A DNA stretch of 64,000 bases from an uncultured Flavobacteriales bacterium. Its GTDB lineage: Bacteria; Bacteroidota; Bacteroidia; Flavobacteriales; BACL11. The notes beneath the pieces were generated by a model. That model made no database searches. It had not been told where the DNA came from and saw nothing but the letters and a program-made list of their open reading frames with translations. The stretch lies in assembly GCA_943789505.1 (NCBI GenBank), contig CALSUJ010000002.1, forward strand, positions 1-64,000, given 5' to 3'. Shown here one piece after another: positions 43,845 to 52,505 of the stretch (within the stretch, counting starts at the first letter, position 1; each line of letters starts with the position of its first letter). A program made the position numbers and the translations under genes.

Positions 43845-43875
43845 ATAAAAAAAGACCCTTAAAAGGTGCCTTTCT
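43845..43875 (-). terminator. Terminator downstream of the initiator tRNA gene
   Basis: On the minus strand a stem around ACCTT/AAGGGT, with AAAG/CTTT outside it, is followed by a run of seven T. It lies seven bases past the tRNA 3' end. Confidence 0.5.
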
Positions 43876-43881
43876 TTCTAG

Positions 43882-43954
<73 letters not shown>

Positions 43955-44032
43955 ATTTAGGTTTGCAAATATACTGCTATAAATTAATTTGGCAATCATT
44001 CTTTTAAATTTATTTTAGGTTCTTAAAAAGTT

Positions 44033-44040
44033 TACTTTTG
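44033..44040 (+). promoter_or_regulatory. -7 promoter box (TACTTTTG) of the ABC-F gene
   Basis: TACTTTTG matches TAnnTTTG, five bases before the ATG at 44046, again predicting a nearly leaderless transcript. Confidence 0.5.
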
Positions 44041-44045
44041 CCACC

Positions 44046-45911
44046 ATGGTATCAGTAAATAATTTATCCCTCTATTTCGGGGGTCAGGACATTTTTAAAA
44101 ACATCTCTTTTATGGTAAATAAAGGAGATAAAATTGGGCTCACAGGTAAGAATGGAGCAGGAAAATCTACCTTATTAAAGGTTTTGGCAAAGGATTTAAC
44201 ACCCAATAATGGTAATGTTTCGGTGCCAAATGGCATTGTCGTTGGGTTTTTAAGACAGGATTTGGAGTTTGAAGATGGAAGAACTGTATTGGAAGAGGCA
44301 CAAACTTCATTTGAATTTCTTAATGATGTAGAAATAAGGATGAATGAAGCAAATAAGCAACTGACTGAACGTACAGATTATGAAAGTGATGCTTATTTGG
44401 ATATAATTAATGAGTTTAATGTTTTGGAGGAACGATTCAGAATGGCGGGTGGACATGATACTGCAGCTGAAATTAGCCAAGTATTATCAGGTTTGGGGTT
44501 TTCACAATATGATTTTGAACGTCAGACTACTGAGTTTAGTGGAGGATGGCGTATGAGAATTGAGTTAGCTAAAATTCTTTTAATGAAACCTGAGTTGTTA
44601 TTGTTGGATGAGCCAACCAATCATTTGGATATTGAATCCATCATGTGGTTGGAAAGATGGCTTAAAAACTATAGTGGAGCTGTAGTATTGGTTTCGCATG
44701 ATAGGTTGTTTTTAGATGCTTCAACTAATAGAACTATTGAGGTAGCTTTTTCAAAAATTAATGATTATAAAGCCTCTTATACTAAGTACTTAACTTTGCG
44801 TGAGGATAGAGTGGAAAAGCAGATTCAGGCAAAGAAGAATCAGGACAAATATATTGAAGAAACAAAGATCTTGATTAATAAATTTAGAGCAAAAAAGAAT
44901 AAAGCTTCTTTTGCTCAATCTTTAATAAAAAAATTAGATAAATTAGAGATTATTCAGGTAGAACAGGAAGATGTTGCGCGTATGCAATTCCGCTTTCCTC
45001 CCGCTCCTCATTCTGGAAAAATGAGTTTGGAAGTTAGGAATGCTTCTAAGAGCTATGGTGATTTAAATGTTCTAGATAAGATAAATCTTGAAATTGTGAG
45101 AGGAGATAAGCTTGCTTTTGTAGGTAAGAATGGTGAAGGAAAATCTACTTTGGCAAAAATGATAGTAAATGAACTTGATTTTACTGGAGAGATACAGTTA
45201 GGTCATCAAGTAAAGATGGGATATTATGCTCAGAATCAAGCTGAATTTTTAGATGAAAACTTAACAGTTTTAGATACTATTGAGCAAGCTGCTACTGAGG
45301 ATACGGCTGGTAGAGTTCGATCTATTTTAGGTTCGTTCTTGTTTAGTAATGATGAGGTGAAAAAGAAAGTAAAAGTACTCTCAGGAGGGGAGCGTGCTAG
45401 AGTTGCTTTATGTAAATTATTGCTTGAACCCTATAACTTATTAGTGATGGATGAGCCAACTAATCATTTGGACATTACTTCTAAAGAACTTTTGAAAAAG
45501 GCTTTGAATAATTATGATGGAAGTTTAATTGTTGTTTCGCATGATAGAGAATTTTTACAAGGACTTACACAGAAAGTGTATGAGTTTAAAAATCAAAATA
45601 TTAAAGAATATGTTGGTGATATTGATACGTTCTTATCTGAAAAAGATTTGGAAAATTTTAAAGAGTTAGAAAGTTCACAAAAGGAACAAAAGAAAACTAA
45701 ACAGAATAAATCAGGTGATCAGTTATCTTATGCTGTTCAGAAAAATCAACAGAAAAAGGTAAAGAAATTAAAAAATAGGATTAGTAAGTTGGAAAAGCAA
45801 ATTGAAATTTTGGATAACTCTCAAAAACAAATAGATGCTGACTTAGCTATTCCTGAAAAATTTAGTGAGTTGTCTAAAAAAGAAGGTTTTTTTTGCGGAA
45901 TACGAGAATAA
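44046..45911 (+). CDS. ABC-F family ATPase (ribosome-associated), 3' end frameshifted
   Basis: This soluble protein has two ABC ATPase domains and no membrane segments. Domain 1 has Walker A GKNGAGKST near 35, signature FSGGWRMRIELA near 165 and Walker B LLLLDEPTNHLD; domain 2 has GKNGEGKST near 360, LSGGERARVAL near 445 and LLVMDEPTNHLD. The linker between them is the basic ABC-F interdomain region. These proteins act on the ribosome (translation factors or antibiotic protection). The frame stops at 45911 after a run of eight T (45887-45894). Removing one T restores a coiled-coil tail ending at 45981 (NNQKKLQELEVEWGQ), a normal ~644-aa length. It may be an Uup/YdiF-type factor; the subgroup is uncertain. 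Confidence 0.9.
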   Translation: MVSVNNLSLYFGGQDIFKNISFMVNKGDKIGLTGKNGAGKSTLLKVLAKDLTPNNGNVSVPNGIVVGFLRQDLEFEDGRTVLEEAQTSFEFLNDVEIRMNEANKQLTERTDYESDAYLDIINEFNVLEERFRMAGGHDTAAEISQVLSGLGFSQYDFERQTTEFSGGWRMRIELAKILLMKPELLLLDEPTNHLDIESIMWLERWLKNYSGAVVLVSHDRLFLDASTNRTIEVAFSKINDYKASYTKYLTLREDRVEKQIQAKKNQDKYIEETKILINKFRAKKNKASFAQSLIKKLDKLEIIQVEQEDVARMQFRFPPAPHSGKMSLEVRNASKSYGDLNVLDKINLEIVRGDKLAFVGKNGEGKSTLAKMIVNELDFTGEIQLGHQVKMGYYAQNQAEFLDENLTVLDTIEQAATEDTAGRVRSILGSFLFSNDEVKKKVKVLSGGERARVALCKLLLEPYNLLVMDEPTNHLDITSKELLKKALNNYDGSLIVVSHDREFLQGLTQKVYEFKNQNIKEYVGDIDTFLSEKDLENFKELESSQKEQKKTKQNKSGDQLSYAVQKNQQKKVKKLKNRISKLEKQIEILDNSQKQIDADLAIPEKFSELSKKEGFFCGIRE

Positions 45912-46043
45912 TCAGAAAAAACTACAAGAATTGGAAGTGGAATGGGGACAAGCTGCTGAACAATTAGAAGCTATTAAATAATTTTTTAATTCTAGTGAAT
46001 AATGAGATGCTATGCTATGCATAGTATTTAATTTTGGATACTT

Positions 46044-46051
46044 TAATTTTG
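46044..46051 (+). promoter_or_regulatory. -7 promoter box (TAATTTTG) of the 46083 gene cluster
   Basis: TAATTTTG matches TAnnTTTG, 31 bases upstream of the ATG. A second identical copy lies at 46029-46036. Confidence 0.4.
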
Positions 46052-46082
46052 TCTCATAATTAATTTAAAAAAATAAAAAATT

Positions 46083-46640
46083 ATGAAAAAAATAGTATTT
46101 ACAATTGCATTAGGGCTAGTATTACTAACAGCTAGTGCGCAAATTCAAAAATTAGCAGGGCCAAGAGTTGGAGTTACTTTTATTACACAGGGATCAACAG
46201 CTGATTTCATTCACAAAGGTTTTGACTATGTTGATAGGGATGATGTAAAGTTAGGAGAAACTGGGTCTGCATTTACAACTCAGTACGGCTGGCAATGGGA
46301 AAGTCGTTTTGCTGACGGTGGAGGAGATGTTGTAGGTATAGTTGAGTGGATAGCTCTAGTTGGTGGAATGGAGCAAGGATTGTTTTTGCCTTCAATTTCT
46401 TCTGTCATTGGAGCAAGAACTTCTACCGGATTGGAGTTTGGTGTAGGACCAAATATTTCTCTATCTGGTGTGGGTATGCTTTTTGCAGTAGGGCATAATT
46501 TTAAATCAGGTTCTTTAAATATTCCTATAAATTTAGTTTTTATGCCAGGTAAAGATATTGATAGCGATAAATTTGGAGGCTATACTTATAATTCAGGAAC
46601 TAGAATTTCACTAATGGTTGGTTTTAATTTAGCTAAATAA
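46083..46640 (+). CDS. Secreted/outer-membrane hypothetical protein, paralogue of the 46972 product
   Basis: I do not recognise a named family. The 185-aa protein has a signal peptide (LVLLTASAQ) and then KLAGPRVGVTFITQGS, YGWQWESRFADGG, VGIVEWIALVGGMEQGLFLPS, and glycine-rich beta strands ending in GTRISLMVGFNLAK. The strand pattern suggests a small outer-membrane or periplasmic beta protein. It is closely related to the product of 46972-47616, with a small membrane protein gene between them 13 bases downstream. The three genes are probably one operon ending at the terminator near 47637. Confidence 0.65.
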   Translation: MKKIVFTIALGLVLLTASAQIQKLAGPRVGVTFITQGSTADFIHKGFDYVDRDDVKLGETGSAFTTQYGWQWESRFADGGGDVVGIVEWIALVGGMEQGLFLPSISSVIGARTSTGLEFGVGPNISLSGVGMLFAVGHNFKSGSLNIPINLVFMPGKDIDSDKFGGYTYNSGTRISLMVGFNLAK

Positions 46641-46653
46641 ATATATTTGTACT

Positions 46654-46956
46654 ATGAAAAAAATAGGATTATTATCTTTATTAAGTTTTATAGGTTTAGC
46701 TGCATTTGCAGCCTTTCCTGTTGAAACACAAACTATACTTACTGATACTGAACCTGAGAAATTTAAACTAGATACTCTAGGATTTATAATTGGAATCCTT
46801 ACTTGTTTGTTATTGCCTTACTCTTTGATTTTGTTGTTCGTTAAAAAGAAACATTTTAGAGGATCATTGGCTTGGGGTTGGTTAGCTGGCTGGGTATTGA
46901 TATTATTAATAGCTTTACTTATCTTTATTGGACCTGAATTTATGTTCTTATATTAA
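46654..46956 (+). CDS. Small membrane protein, unknown function
   Basis: The 100-aa protein has a signal-like N-terminus (LLSLLSFIGLAAFAAFP) and two further hydrophobic helices (about 42-62 and 72-98) separated by a basic loop (VKKKHFRG). It belongs to no family I can name; short Bacteroidota proteins with this layout are usually annotated as hypothetical. It sits between two paralogous beta-protein genes with short gaps. Confidence 0.6.
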   Translation: MKKIGLLSLLSFIGLAAFAAFPVETQTILTDTEPEKFKLDTLGFIIGILTCLLLPYSLILLFVKKKHFRGSLAWGWLAGWVLILLIALLIFIGPEFMFLY

Positions 46957-46971
46957 TTTAAAAATAAAAAA

Positions 46972-47616
46972 ATGAAAATAATTTTTACAACAATTCTAAT
47001 GAGTATTACTTTGTTAAGTGCAGAGGCTCAAATTGAAAAATTAGCAGGACCAAGAGTCGGGGTTACTATGATTACTCCAGGTTCTTTATCGAGTATTATT
47101 AGAGGAGATGTTTCTATGTTTTCTGATGAAGTGAGAGAAGAATGGACAGGTTCAACTGGAAAGTATGGTGCTGCAATAACGCAATATGGTTGGCAATGGG
47201 AAAGTAGATTTGCTGATGGAGGTAATGTTACAGGAATTGTAGAATGGATTGCCTTGGTAGGTGGAATGGAAAAAGGATATTTTTTACCTTCAGTATCTTC
47301 TATGGTTGGGTTGCGTACTGATAAAGGATTAGAATTTGCAGTAGGACCAAATTTATCATTCGGAGGTATTGCTATGGTATTTGGTGCAGGCTATAACTTC
47401 AAATTTGGAAAGTTAAATGTGCCTATAAATATTGCTTATGTGCCGAGTATGAATAAAACTTATAATCATGATGCTGAATATGAATGGGTTGAAGAATATG
47501 ATGGAAATGGAAATTATATAGGAGGAGGAGAGATAGAAACTTCTCCGGCATATTCAGTAATCCACCCAACTGGAGCTAGAATTTCAGTTATGTTAGGGTT
47601 TAATTTATCTAGGTAA
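46972..47616 (+). CDS. Secreted/outer-membrane hypothetical protein, paralogue of the 46083 product
   Basis: The 214-aa protein has a signal peptide (LLSAEAQ) and shares KLAGPRVGVTMITPGS, YGWQWESRFADGG, GIVEWIALVGGMEKGYFLPS and ARISVMLGFNLSR with the 46083 product. An extra acidic, Gly/Tyr-rich loop (about 165-192) lies before the last strands. Tandem duplication around a small membrane protein gene is likely. The function is unknown. Confidence 0.65.
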   Translation: MKIIFTTILMSITLLSAEAQIEKLAGPRVGVTMITPGSLSSIIRGDVSMFSDEVREEWTGSTGKYGAAITQYGWQWESRFADGGNVTGIVEWIALVGGMEKGYFLPSVSSMVGLRTDKGLEFAVGPNLSFGGIAMVFGAGYNFKFGKLNVPINIAYVPSMNKTYNHDAEYEWVEEYDGNGNYIGGGEIETSPAYSVIHPTGARISVMLGFNLSR

Positions 47617-47636
47617 AATGAACTAAAATTATAATT

Positions 47637-47667
47637 AAGAGCTAAGCATTTGCTTGGCTCTTTTTTT
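47637..47667 (+). terminator. Intrinsic terminator before era
   Basis: The arms AAGAGCTAAGCA and TGCTTGGCTCTT pair with one G-T and a TT loop, followed by a T run. It closes the three-gene cluster. Confidence 0.8.
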
Positions 47668-47680
47668 GTTTCTTTGCAAA

Positions 47681-48560
47681 ATGGAACATAAAGCAGGATA
47701 TGTAAATATTATAGGTAACCCTAATGTAGGCAAGTCTACCTTAATGAACGCTTTAATAGGGCATAAACTCTCTATTATAACCAATAAAGCACAAACTACT
47801 CGTCATAGAATTTTAGGAATTTTAAACGAAAAAGAATATCAGATTGTATTTTCGGACACACCAGGAGTAATAAAACCGGCTTATAAGTTACAAGAAAACA
47901 TGATGAATTTTGTGCATTCTGCTTTTCAAGATGCTGATGTACTTATCTATATGATTGAGGTTGGTGAGAAAGGTTTGAAAGATGAAAAACTTTTTGAAAG
48001 ATTAAAAAAGACTTCCGTCCCAATTATTATGTTGTTGAATAAAATTGATTTGGCTGAGCAGGATTTTGTAGCTCAAGAAATAGAAAAGTGGAGTGCAGAA
48101 TTACCAAATGCACAATTGTTACCTATTTCTGCTTTAAATAATTTTAATCTTGATGTTATCAAGGAAAAGTTGGTTGAGATGTTGCCAGTTTCTCCTCCTT
48201 ATTATGAAAAGGATGCCATTACAGATAAGTCTGAACGCTTTTTTATTGAAGAGATTATCCGTGAGAAAATACTAAAACATTACAAAAAAGAGATTCCATA
48301 TTCTGTAGCAAATTGAAGTAGAGGAGTTTTTTGAAGAGGAAGAAATTATTAAAATAAGAGCTATAATTTATGTGATGAGGGAGAGCCAAAAAGGAATTAT
48401 TATTGGTCATCAAGGATTAGGGTTAAAGCGTATCGGTACAGAAGCAAGAAGAGATATTGAAAAATGCTAGATAAGAAAGTGTTTTCTAGCGACTCCAGTT
48501 AAAGTAAAAAAGAATTGGAGAAATGATAATCAGCAGTTAAAAAAATTCGGATACGAATAA
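47681..48560 (+). pseudogene. era: GTPase Era, reading frame broken by three single-base indels
   Basis: The ATG at 47681 (MEHKAGYVNIIGN) begins a normal Era: G1 GNPNVGKST, G3 DTPG, G4 NKID and a SALNNF G5 region, then the start of the KH domain. The frame breaks near 48308 (one extra base), near 48462 (one missing A) and near 48483 (one extra T). With these corrected, the KH domain follows (EVEEFF..., [15 protein letters not shown]) and the protein ends in KKFGYE at the TAA that overlaps the der ATG (TAATG). Era matures 16S rRNA and the 30S subunit and is normally essential. Sequencing or consensus errors are therefore more likely than true decay. Confidence 0.85.
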
Positions 48561-49866
48561 TGAGTAATATTGTAGCTATAGTAGGAAGGCCAAATGTTGG
48601 GAAATCCACCATTTTTAATCGTTTTACTGAAAGTAGACAGGCCATAACTGATGAGGTAAGTGGAGTGACGCGTGATAGGCATTACGGTAAAGCTGATTGG
48701 AATGGCCGTGAGTTTTCAGTAATTGATACTGGAGGTTATGTTCATGGAAGTGATGATATCTTTGAATCTGAAATCAGAAAGCAAGTAGAATTAGCAATTG
48801 ATGAAGCTAATGTAATCTTGTTTTTAGTGGATGCAAAAGCTGGAATTACTGATTTAGATCAAGCAGTGGTTAAGCTACTTAGAAAATCGAATAAGAAGCT
48901 AGTTCTTGGAGTGAATAAAGTAGATAATCAAGCGTTTATTAGAAGATTCTGTTGAATTTTATAATTTAGGAATTGGAGAGTATGTTCCTTTTTCTTCAAT
49001 CAGTGGAAGTGGTACAGGTGAGTTGCTTGATGAGTTATTAAAACACTTTGATGATGATGTTGAGCCAGATGAAGATGATACTCCTAAATTTGCAGTTATT
49101 GGTAGACCAAATGTTGGGAAATCATCTTTTATTAATGCCCTTATTGGTAAGGAACAAAATATCGTTACTGATATTGCAGGTACTACTCGTGATTCTTTAA
49201 ATACAAAATTCAATAAGTTTGGTTTTGACTTTACTTTGGTAGATACTGCTGGAGCTTAGAAAGAAGAAAAATGTACATGAAAATTTAGAGTTTTATTCTG
49301 TTATGCGTTCAGTGCGTGCAATTGAGCATTGTGATGTTTGTATTCATGTAATTGATGCATCTAGAGGTTTTGAGTCACAAGATCAAAGAATTTTTCATAT
49401 TGCAGATAGAAATAAAAAAGGAATTGTTATTTTAGTAAATAAGTGGGATTTGCAAGATAAATCAACTGAAACTGCTAAAAAGGCTGAAGAGCAGATTAAA
49501 GCAAAAATTTCTCCTTTTACTGATGTGCCTGTTGTATTTGTTTCAGCTTTGCATAAGCAAAGGTTATTAAAAGGATTAGAAGCTGCTATACAAGTTCATA
49601 AAAATAGATCACAGAAAATAGCTACTTCAATATTAAATGAGGTGATGTTGCCTTTAATTGAACAACATCCGCCACCGGCAACTAAAGGAAAGTATATCAG
49701 AATTAAATATTGTATGCAATTGCCAACTGCAACGCCAACTTTTGTGTTTTTTGCCAACTTGCCACAATATATTAAGGATCCTTACAAACGTTATATTGAA
49801 AATCAATTACGTCAAAATTTTGATTTTTCAGGAGTTCCTATTCAGATTTATTTCAGACAAAAATAA
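48560..49866 (+). pseudogene. der: GTPase Der (EngA), reading frame broken by two single-base insertions
   Basis: Pieces in three frames together give a full-length double-GTPase Der of about 435 aa. Domain 1 has [17 protein letters not shown] and NKVD; domain 2 has [23 protein letters not shown] and NKWD; the C-terminal KH-like domain ends at IQIYFRQK. The breaks are one extra T in the TTT near 48935 and one extra base near 49254 (GGAGCTTAG should read GGACTTAG). Der is needed for 50S subunit assembly and is normally essential, so errors in the sequence are suspected. The gene directly follows era. Confidence 0.85.
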
Positions 49867-49962
49867 TTCTTTTAATTATTTCAAAATTTATTTACTAGTG
49901 AGAAGTTACCACTAAAAGGGATTGATTAATAATTTTTATTATCTTTATCAAAAAAAATGATT

Positions 49963-50370
49963 ATGAAAAAAATAACAACAACACTACTTTTTTCTTTTGT
50001 TGGATTGCTTGCATTTTCGCAAACTAATGCTGATATAGTTGGGGAATGGTACAATGCTGAAAAGGATGCAGTTATTACCCTTTTTGAAGAAAATGAAGCC
50101 GTTTCAGGAAAAATTACTTGGATGCAGTTTCCAAATGATGATAATGGAAATCCCAAAACAGACCCTTTAAATCCAGATGAAAACTTAAAATCTCGAGCTA
50201 GAATGGGTATGGTTATGATGTCTGGTTTTGCCTATGATGAAGATAGCGTTTGGGATGATGGAGAGTTGTATGATCCAAAAAAAGGAAAAACCTACAGTGG
50301 AATGATGACACTAAAAGATAAGAACACCATTGATTTAAGAGGGTATATTGGTTTTTTCATTTATTGGTAG
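49963..50370 (+). CDS. DUF2147 family secreted protein, 3' end frameshifted
   Basis: After a signal peptide (LLAFSQ) the protein reads DIVGEWYNAEKDAVITLFEE and SGKITWMQFPNDDNG, then GMVMMSGFAYD and GELYDPKKGKTYSG. These are hallmarks of DUF2147, a lipocalin-like beta-sandwich of unknown role. The frame stops at 50370 after a run of six T (50352-50357). Deleting one T restores FIGRSSTWTRKLN and a stop at 50401, matching the intact paralogue downstream. An alternative ATG lies two codons upstream at 49957. Confidence 0.75.
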   Translation: MKKITTTLLFSFVGLLAFSQTNADIVGEWYNAEKDAVITLFEENEAVSGKITWMQFPNDDNGNPKTDPLNPDENLKSRARMGMVMMSGFAYDEDSVWDDGELYDPKKGKTYSGMMTLKDKNTIDLRGYIGFFIYW

Positions 50371-50515
50371 GTCATCAACATGGACTCGTAAGTTAAATTA
50401 ATTCTTCTCTAAAATAATAATTTATTTAGCTATCAATTTTTAAACAATAATGCAGTATACGGTCTTGTTATTAAATAATATAGTTTTATAAATTTTAATT
50501 AATATAAACTTCAAG

Positions 50516-51124
50516 TTGAAGAATATAATCTTAATACTTCTATTTTTAGTAATTTCAATATTTACTTTTTCGCAAACAAATGCTGATCTAGTTGGCCAAT
50601 GGTATAATGCTGAAGATGATATTGTAGTTACTCTTTTTGAAGACAGACAGATGGTTTCAGGTAAAGTTACTTGGATGAAATACCCAAATGATGAAAACGG
50701 TAATCCCAAAACTGATTTATTGAATCCTGATGAAAGTTTAAGAAATAGAGAAAGTGTAGGAATGATTATGTTGTCTAGTTTCACACATATTGCCGGAAAT
50801 GTCTGGGATAATGGGAGGCTTTACGATCCTAAAAAAGGGAAGACTTATACTGGAATAATAACCCTAAAAGATGCAAATTCATTAAATTTAAGAGGGTATG
50901 TTGGTTTGTCTTTTATAGAACGTTCTTCATCAACTTGGACTCGTTATTTAGATGAAGATTTAGTTAGAGACCCAATTACAAAAAAAAGAAATTTATTGAT
51001 TCAGTTAACTGAAGACTTAAATAATATCATAAAAAAAATAGAAAATGAAAATTTATTAATTCAGCTAAGAGAAGATTTAAATAAAATCATGAAAAAAATA
51101 GAAGAACTTAAAAAAGCAGAGTAG
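50516..51124 (+). CDS. DUF2147 family secreted protein with C-terminal coiled-coil extension
   Basis: This paralogue of the 49963 product has the same core (NADLVGQWYNAE, GKVTWMKYPNDENGNP, GRLYDPKKGKTYTG, LRGYVGLSFIERSSSTWTR). The only usable start I see is a TTG at 50516, directly before a signal peptide. Unlike its neighbour it has about 50 extra residues containing two copies of LLIQLxEDLNxIxKKIE, which should form a coiled coil. A perfect bidirectional terminator follows. The function is unknown. Confidence 0.7.
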   Translation: MKNIILILLFLVISIFTFSQTNADLVGQWYNAEDDIVVTLFEDRQMVSGKVTWMKYPNDENGNPKTDLLNPDESLRNRESVGMIMLSSFTHIAGNVWDNGRLYDPKKGKTYTGIITLKDANSLNLRGYVGLSFIERSSSTWTRYLDEDLVRDPITKKRNLLIQLTEDLNNIIKKIENENLLIQLREDLNKIMKKIEELKKAE

Positions 51125-51140
51125 TAACACTCTGCTTTTT
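51111..51140. terminator. Bidirectional intrinsic terminator between DUF2147 and FKBP genes
   Basis: A perfect 11-bp stem (AAAAAGCAGAG/CTCTGCTTTTT) with an 8-base loop lies between convergent genes. The A and T tracts make it work on both strands. Its first bases overlap the DUF2147 stop region. Confidence 0.88.
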
Positions 51141-51163
51141 ATATATTCTACTTTTTTAGGGGT

Positions 51164-51841
51164 TTAGTTAATTCCTATAAGTTCTACTTCAAATACTAAA
51201 GTTTCTCCTGGGCCAATTAAGTTTCCTGCACCTTTATCTCCATAAGCTAATTCAGAAGGGATAGTTAGTTTCCATTTGTCACCAACACTCATTAATTGTA
51301 AGGCTTCAACCCAACCTGGAATAACTTGAGTTACGCCAAATTGTGCGGGCTCTCCTCTATCTACTGAACTATCAAATACAGTTCCGTCAGTAAGCATACC
51401 ATGATAATGTACAGTAACTTGGTTATCAGCAGTAGGTTTAGCACCACTTCCTTCAGTCATTACTTCATATTGCAATCCACTTTCAGTTGTTATTACTCCT
51501 TCTTTAGCTCCATTTTCAGTAAGATATTCTAATCCTGCCTCTCCTGCTTGAGCGCTTTTTTCAGCAGCTAATTTTCCGAAATAATCTTGCAATACTTGCA
51601 TGCTTTCTTCTTCCGAAATATCTAAATCATTTCCTGCAAATACATCTTTAAATGCTTTTGCTACTGCATTTGCATCAATAGTGTCTAGTCCTTGTGCTTT
51701 AACTCCTGTTGCCACATTTACTCCTAAACTGTAACTTACTTTTTCCATTTCTGTTTCTGGTGTTTTGTCAGTTCCGTCATTAGAGCATGAGCTCAAAACA
51801 ATCGCAAAACCAACGATTAATAATTGTACTGCTTTATTCAT
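51164..51841 (-). CDS. FKBP-type peptidyl-prolyl cis-trans isomerase, lipoprotein
   Basis: The start is the ATG at 51841 (MNKAVQLLIVGFAIVLSSC), which gives a proper lipoprotein signal; an upstream in-frame start at 51922 would put the promoter box inside the gene. Residues about 35-110 form an FkpA/Mip-type helical dimerisation domain (SYSLGVNVATGVKAQGLD). The FKBP domain follows (about 120-225), with VTVHYHGMLTDGTVFDSSVDRGEP, VIPGWVEALQLM, IPSELAYGDKG and LVFEVELIGIN. It should speed prolyl isomerisation of exported proteins in the periplasm. Confidence 0.93.
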   Translation of the reverse strand: MNKAVQLLIVGFAIVLSSCSNDGTDKTPETEMEKVSYSLGVNVATGVKAQGLDTIDANAVAKAFKDVFAGNDLDISEEESMQVLQDYFGKLAAEKSAQAGEAGLEYLTENGAKEGVITTESGLQYEVMTEGSGAKPTADNQVTVHYHGMLTDGTVFDSSVDRGEPAQFGVTQVIPGWVEALQLMSVGDKWKLTIPSELAYGDKGAGNLIGPGETLVFEVELIGIN

Positions 51842-51876
51842 AATAGTTATTTTTAAAAGATTTGTAAATTTGTTTG

Positions 51877-51884
51877 CAAAACTA
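51877..51884 (-). promoter_or_regulatory. -7 promoter box (TAGTTTTG) of the FKBP gene
   Basis: The minus strand reads TAGTTTTG, matching TAnnTTTG, 35 bases upstream of the ATG at 51841. Confidence 0.45.
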
Positions 51885-51927
51885 CAATTATTGTTTGCTT
51901 TTCCTAAAAAAAAGTAGTTCATTTTTC

Positions 51928-51935
51928 TATATTTG
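51928..51935 (+). promoter_or_regulatory. -7 promoter box (TATATTTG) of rfbC
   Basis: TATATTTG matches TAnnTTTG, 26 bases upstream of the rfbC ATG, in the divergent region shared with the FKBP gene. Confidence 0.5.
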
Positions 51936-51961
51936 GCTTTTACAAAATTAATAAATAATAA

Positions 51962-52504
51962 ATGGAAATAATAAAACCCCCAATAGATGGTTTACTAGTT
52001 ATAAATCCTAAAATTTTTGTAGATGATAGAGGTTATTTCTTTGAGAGTTGGAATGAAGAATCCTTTGTTAAAAATGGTTTAGATTTGGATTTTGTTCAGG
52101 ATAATCAGTCTCTTTCAAGTAAGGGAGTGTTAAGAGGTTTGCATTTTCAGAACCCACCTTTCGCACAAGGTAAATTAGTACGAGTAATAAAAGGTGCTGT
52201 ATTAGATATTGTGGTTGATATAAGAAAAGAATCGGCCACTTATGGACAGCATTTTTCAATTGAACTTAATGAAGAAAATAAAACTATTTTTTGGATCCCA
52301 CCTGGATTTGCTCATGGTTTTATTACACTTGAGGATGATACAATTGTTACTTATAAATGTACAGGGGTTTATAATTCAGCATCTGAAGAGGCATTACTAT
52401 GGAGTGATAAAGATTTAAATATTGATTGGGGAGCTATAAAACCTTTAGTCTCAGATAAAGATTTAGTCGCAGGAAGTTTTAAGAATTTTAAAAGTCAATT
52501 TTAA
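51962..52504 (+). CDS. rfbC: dTDP-4-dehydrorhamnose 3,5-epimerase
   Basis: The 180-aa cupin-fold enzyme has the complete RmlC pattern: GYFFESWNEESF near 23, FVQDNQSLSSKGVLRGLHFQ (catalytic His at about 61), GKLVRVIKGAVLDIVVDIR, and IPPGFAHGFITLEDDTIVTYKCT. It epimerises C3 and C5 of dTDP-4-keto-6-deoxyglucose in the dTDP-rhamnose pathway for surface polysaccharide. No other rhamnose genes are nearby; the next gene, a lytic transglycosylase, starts 2 bases after the stop, so the pair is co-transcribed. Confidence 0.95.
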   Translation: MEIIKPPIDGLLVINPKIFVDDRGYFFESWNEESFVKNGLDLDFVQDNQSLSSKGVLRGLHFQNPPFAQGKLVRVIKGAVLDIVVDIRKESATYGQHFSIELNEENKTIFWIPPGFAHGFITLEDDTIVTYKCTGVYNSASEEALLWSDKDLNIDWGAIKPLVSDKDLVAGSFKNFKSQF

Positions 52505-52505
52505 T

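Noticed and set aside
45887-45894. Programmed ribosomal frameshift at the T8 run in the ABC-F gene
   Set aside because: No stimulatory structure is evident, and six further indels in unrelated neighbouring genes make sequence error the simpler explanation.
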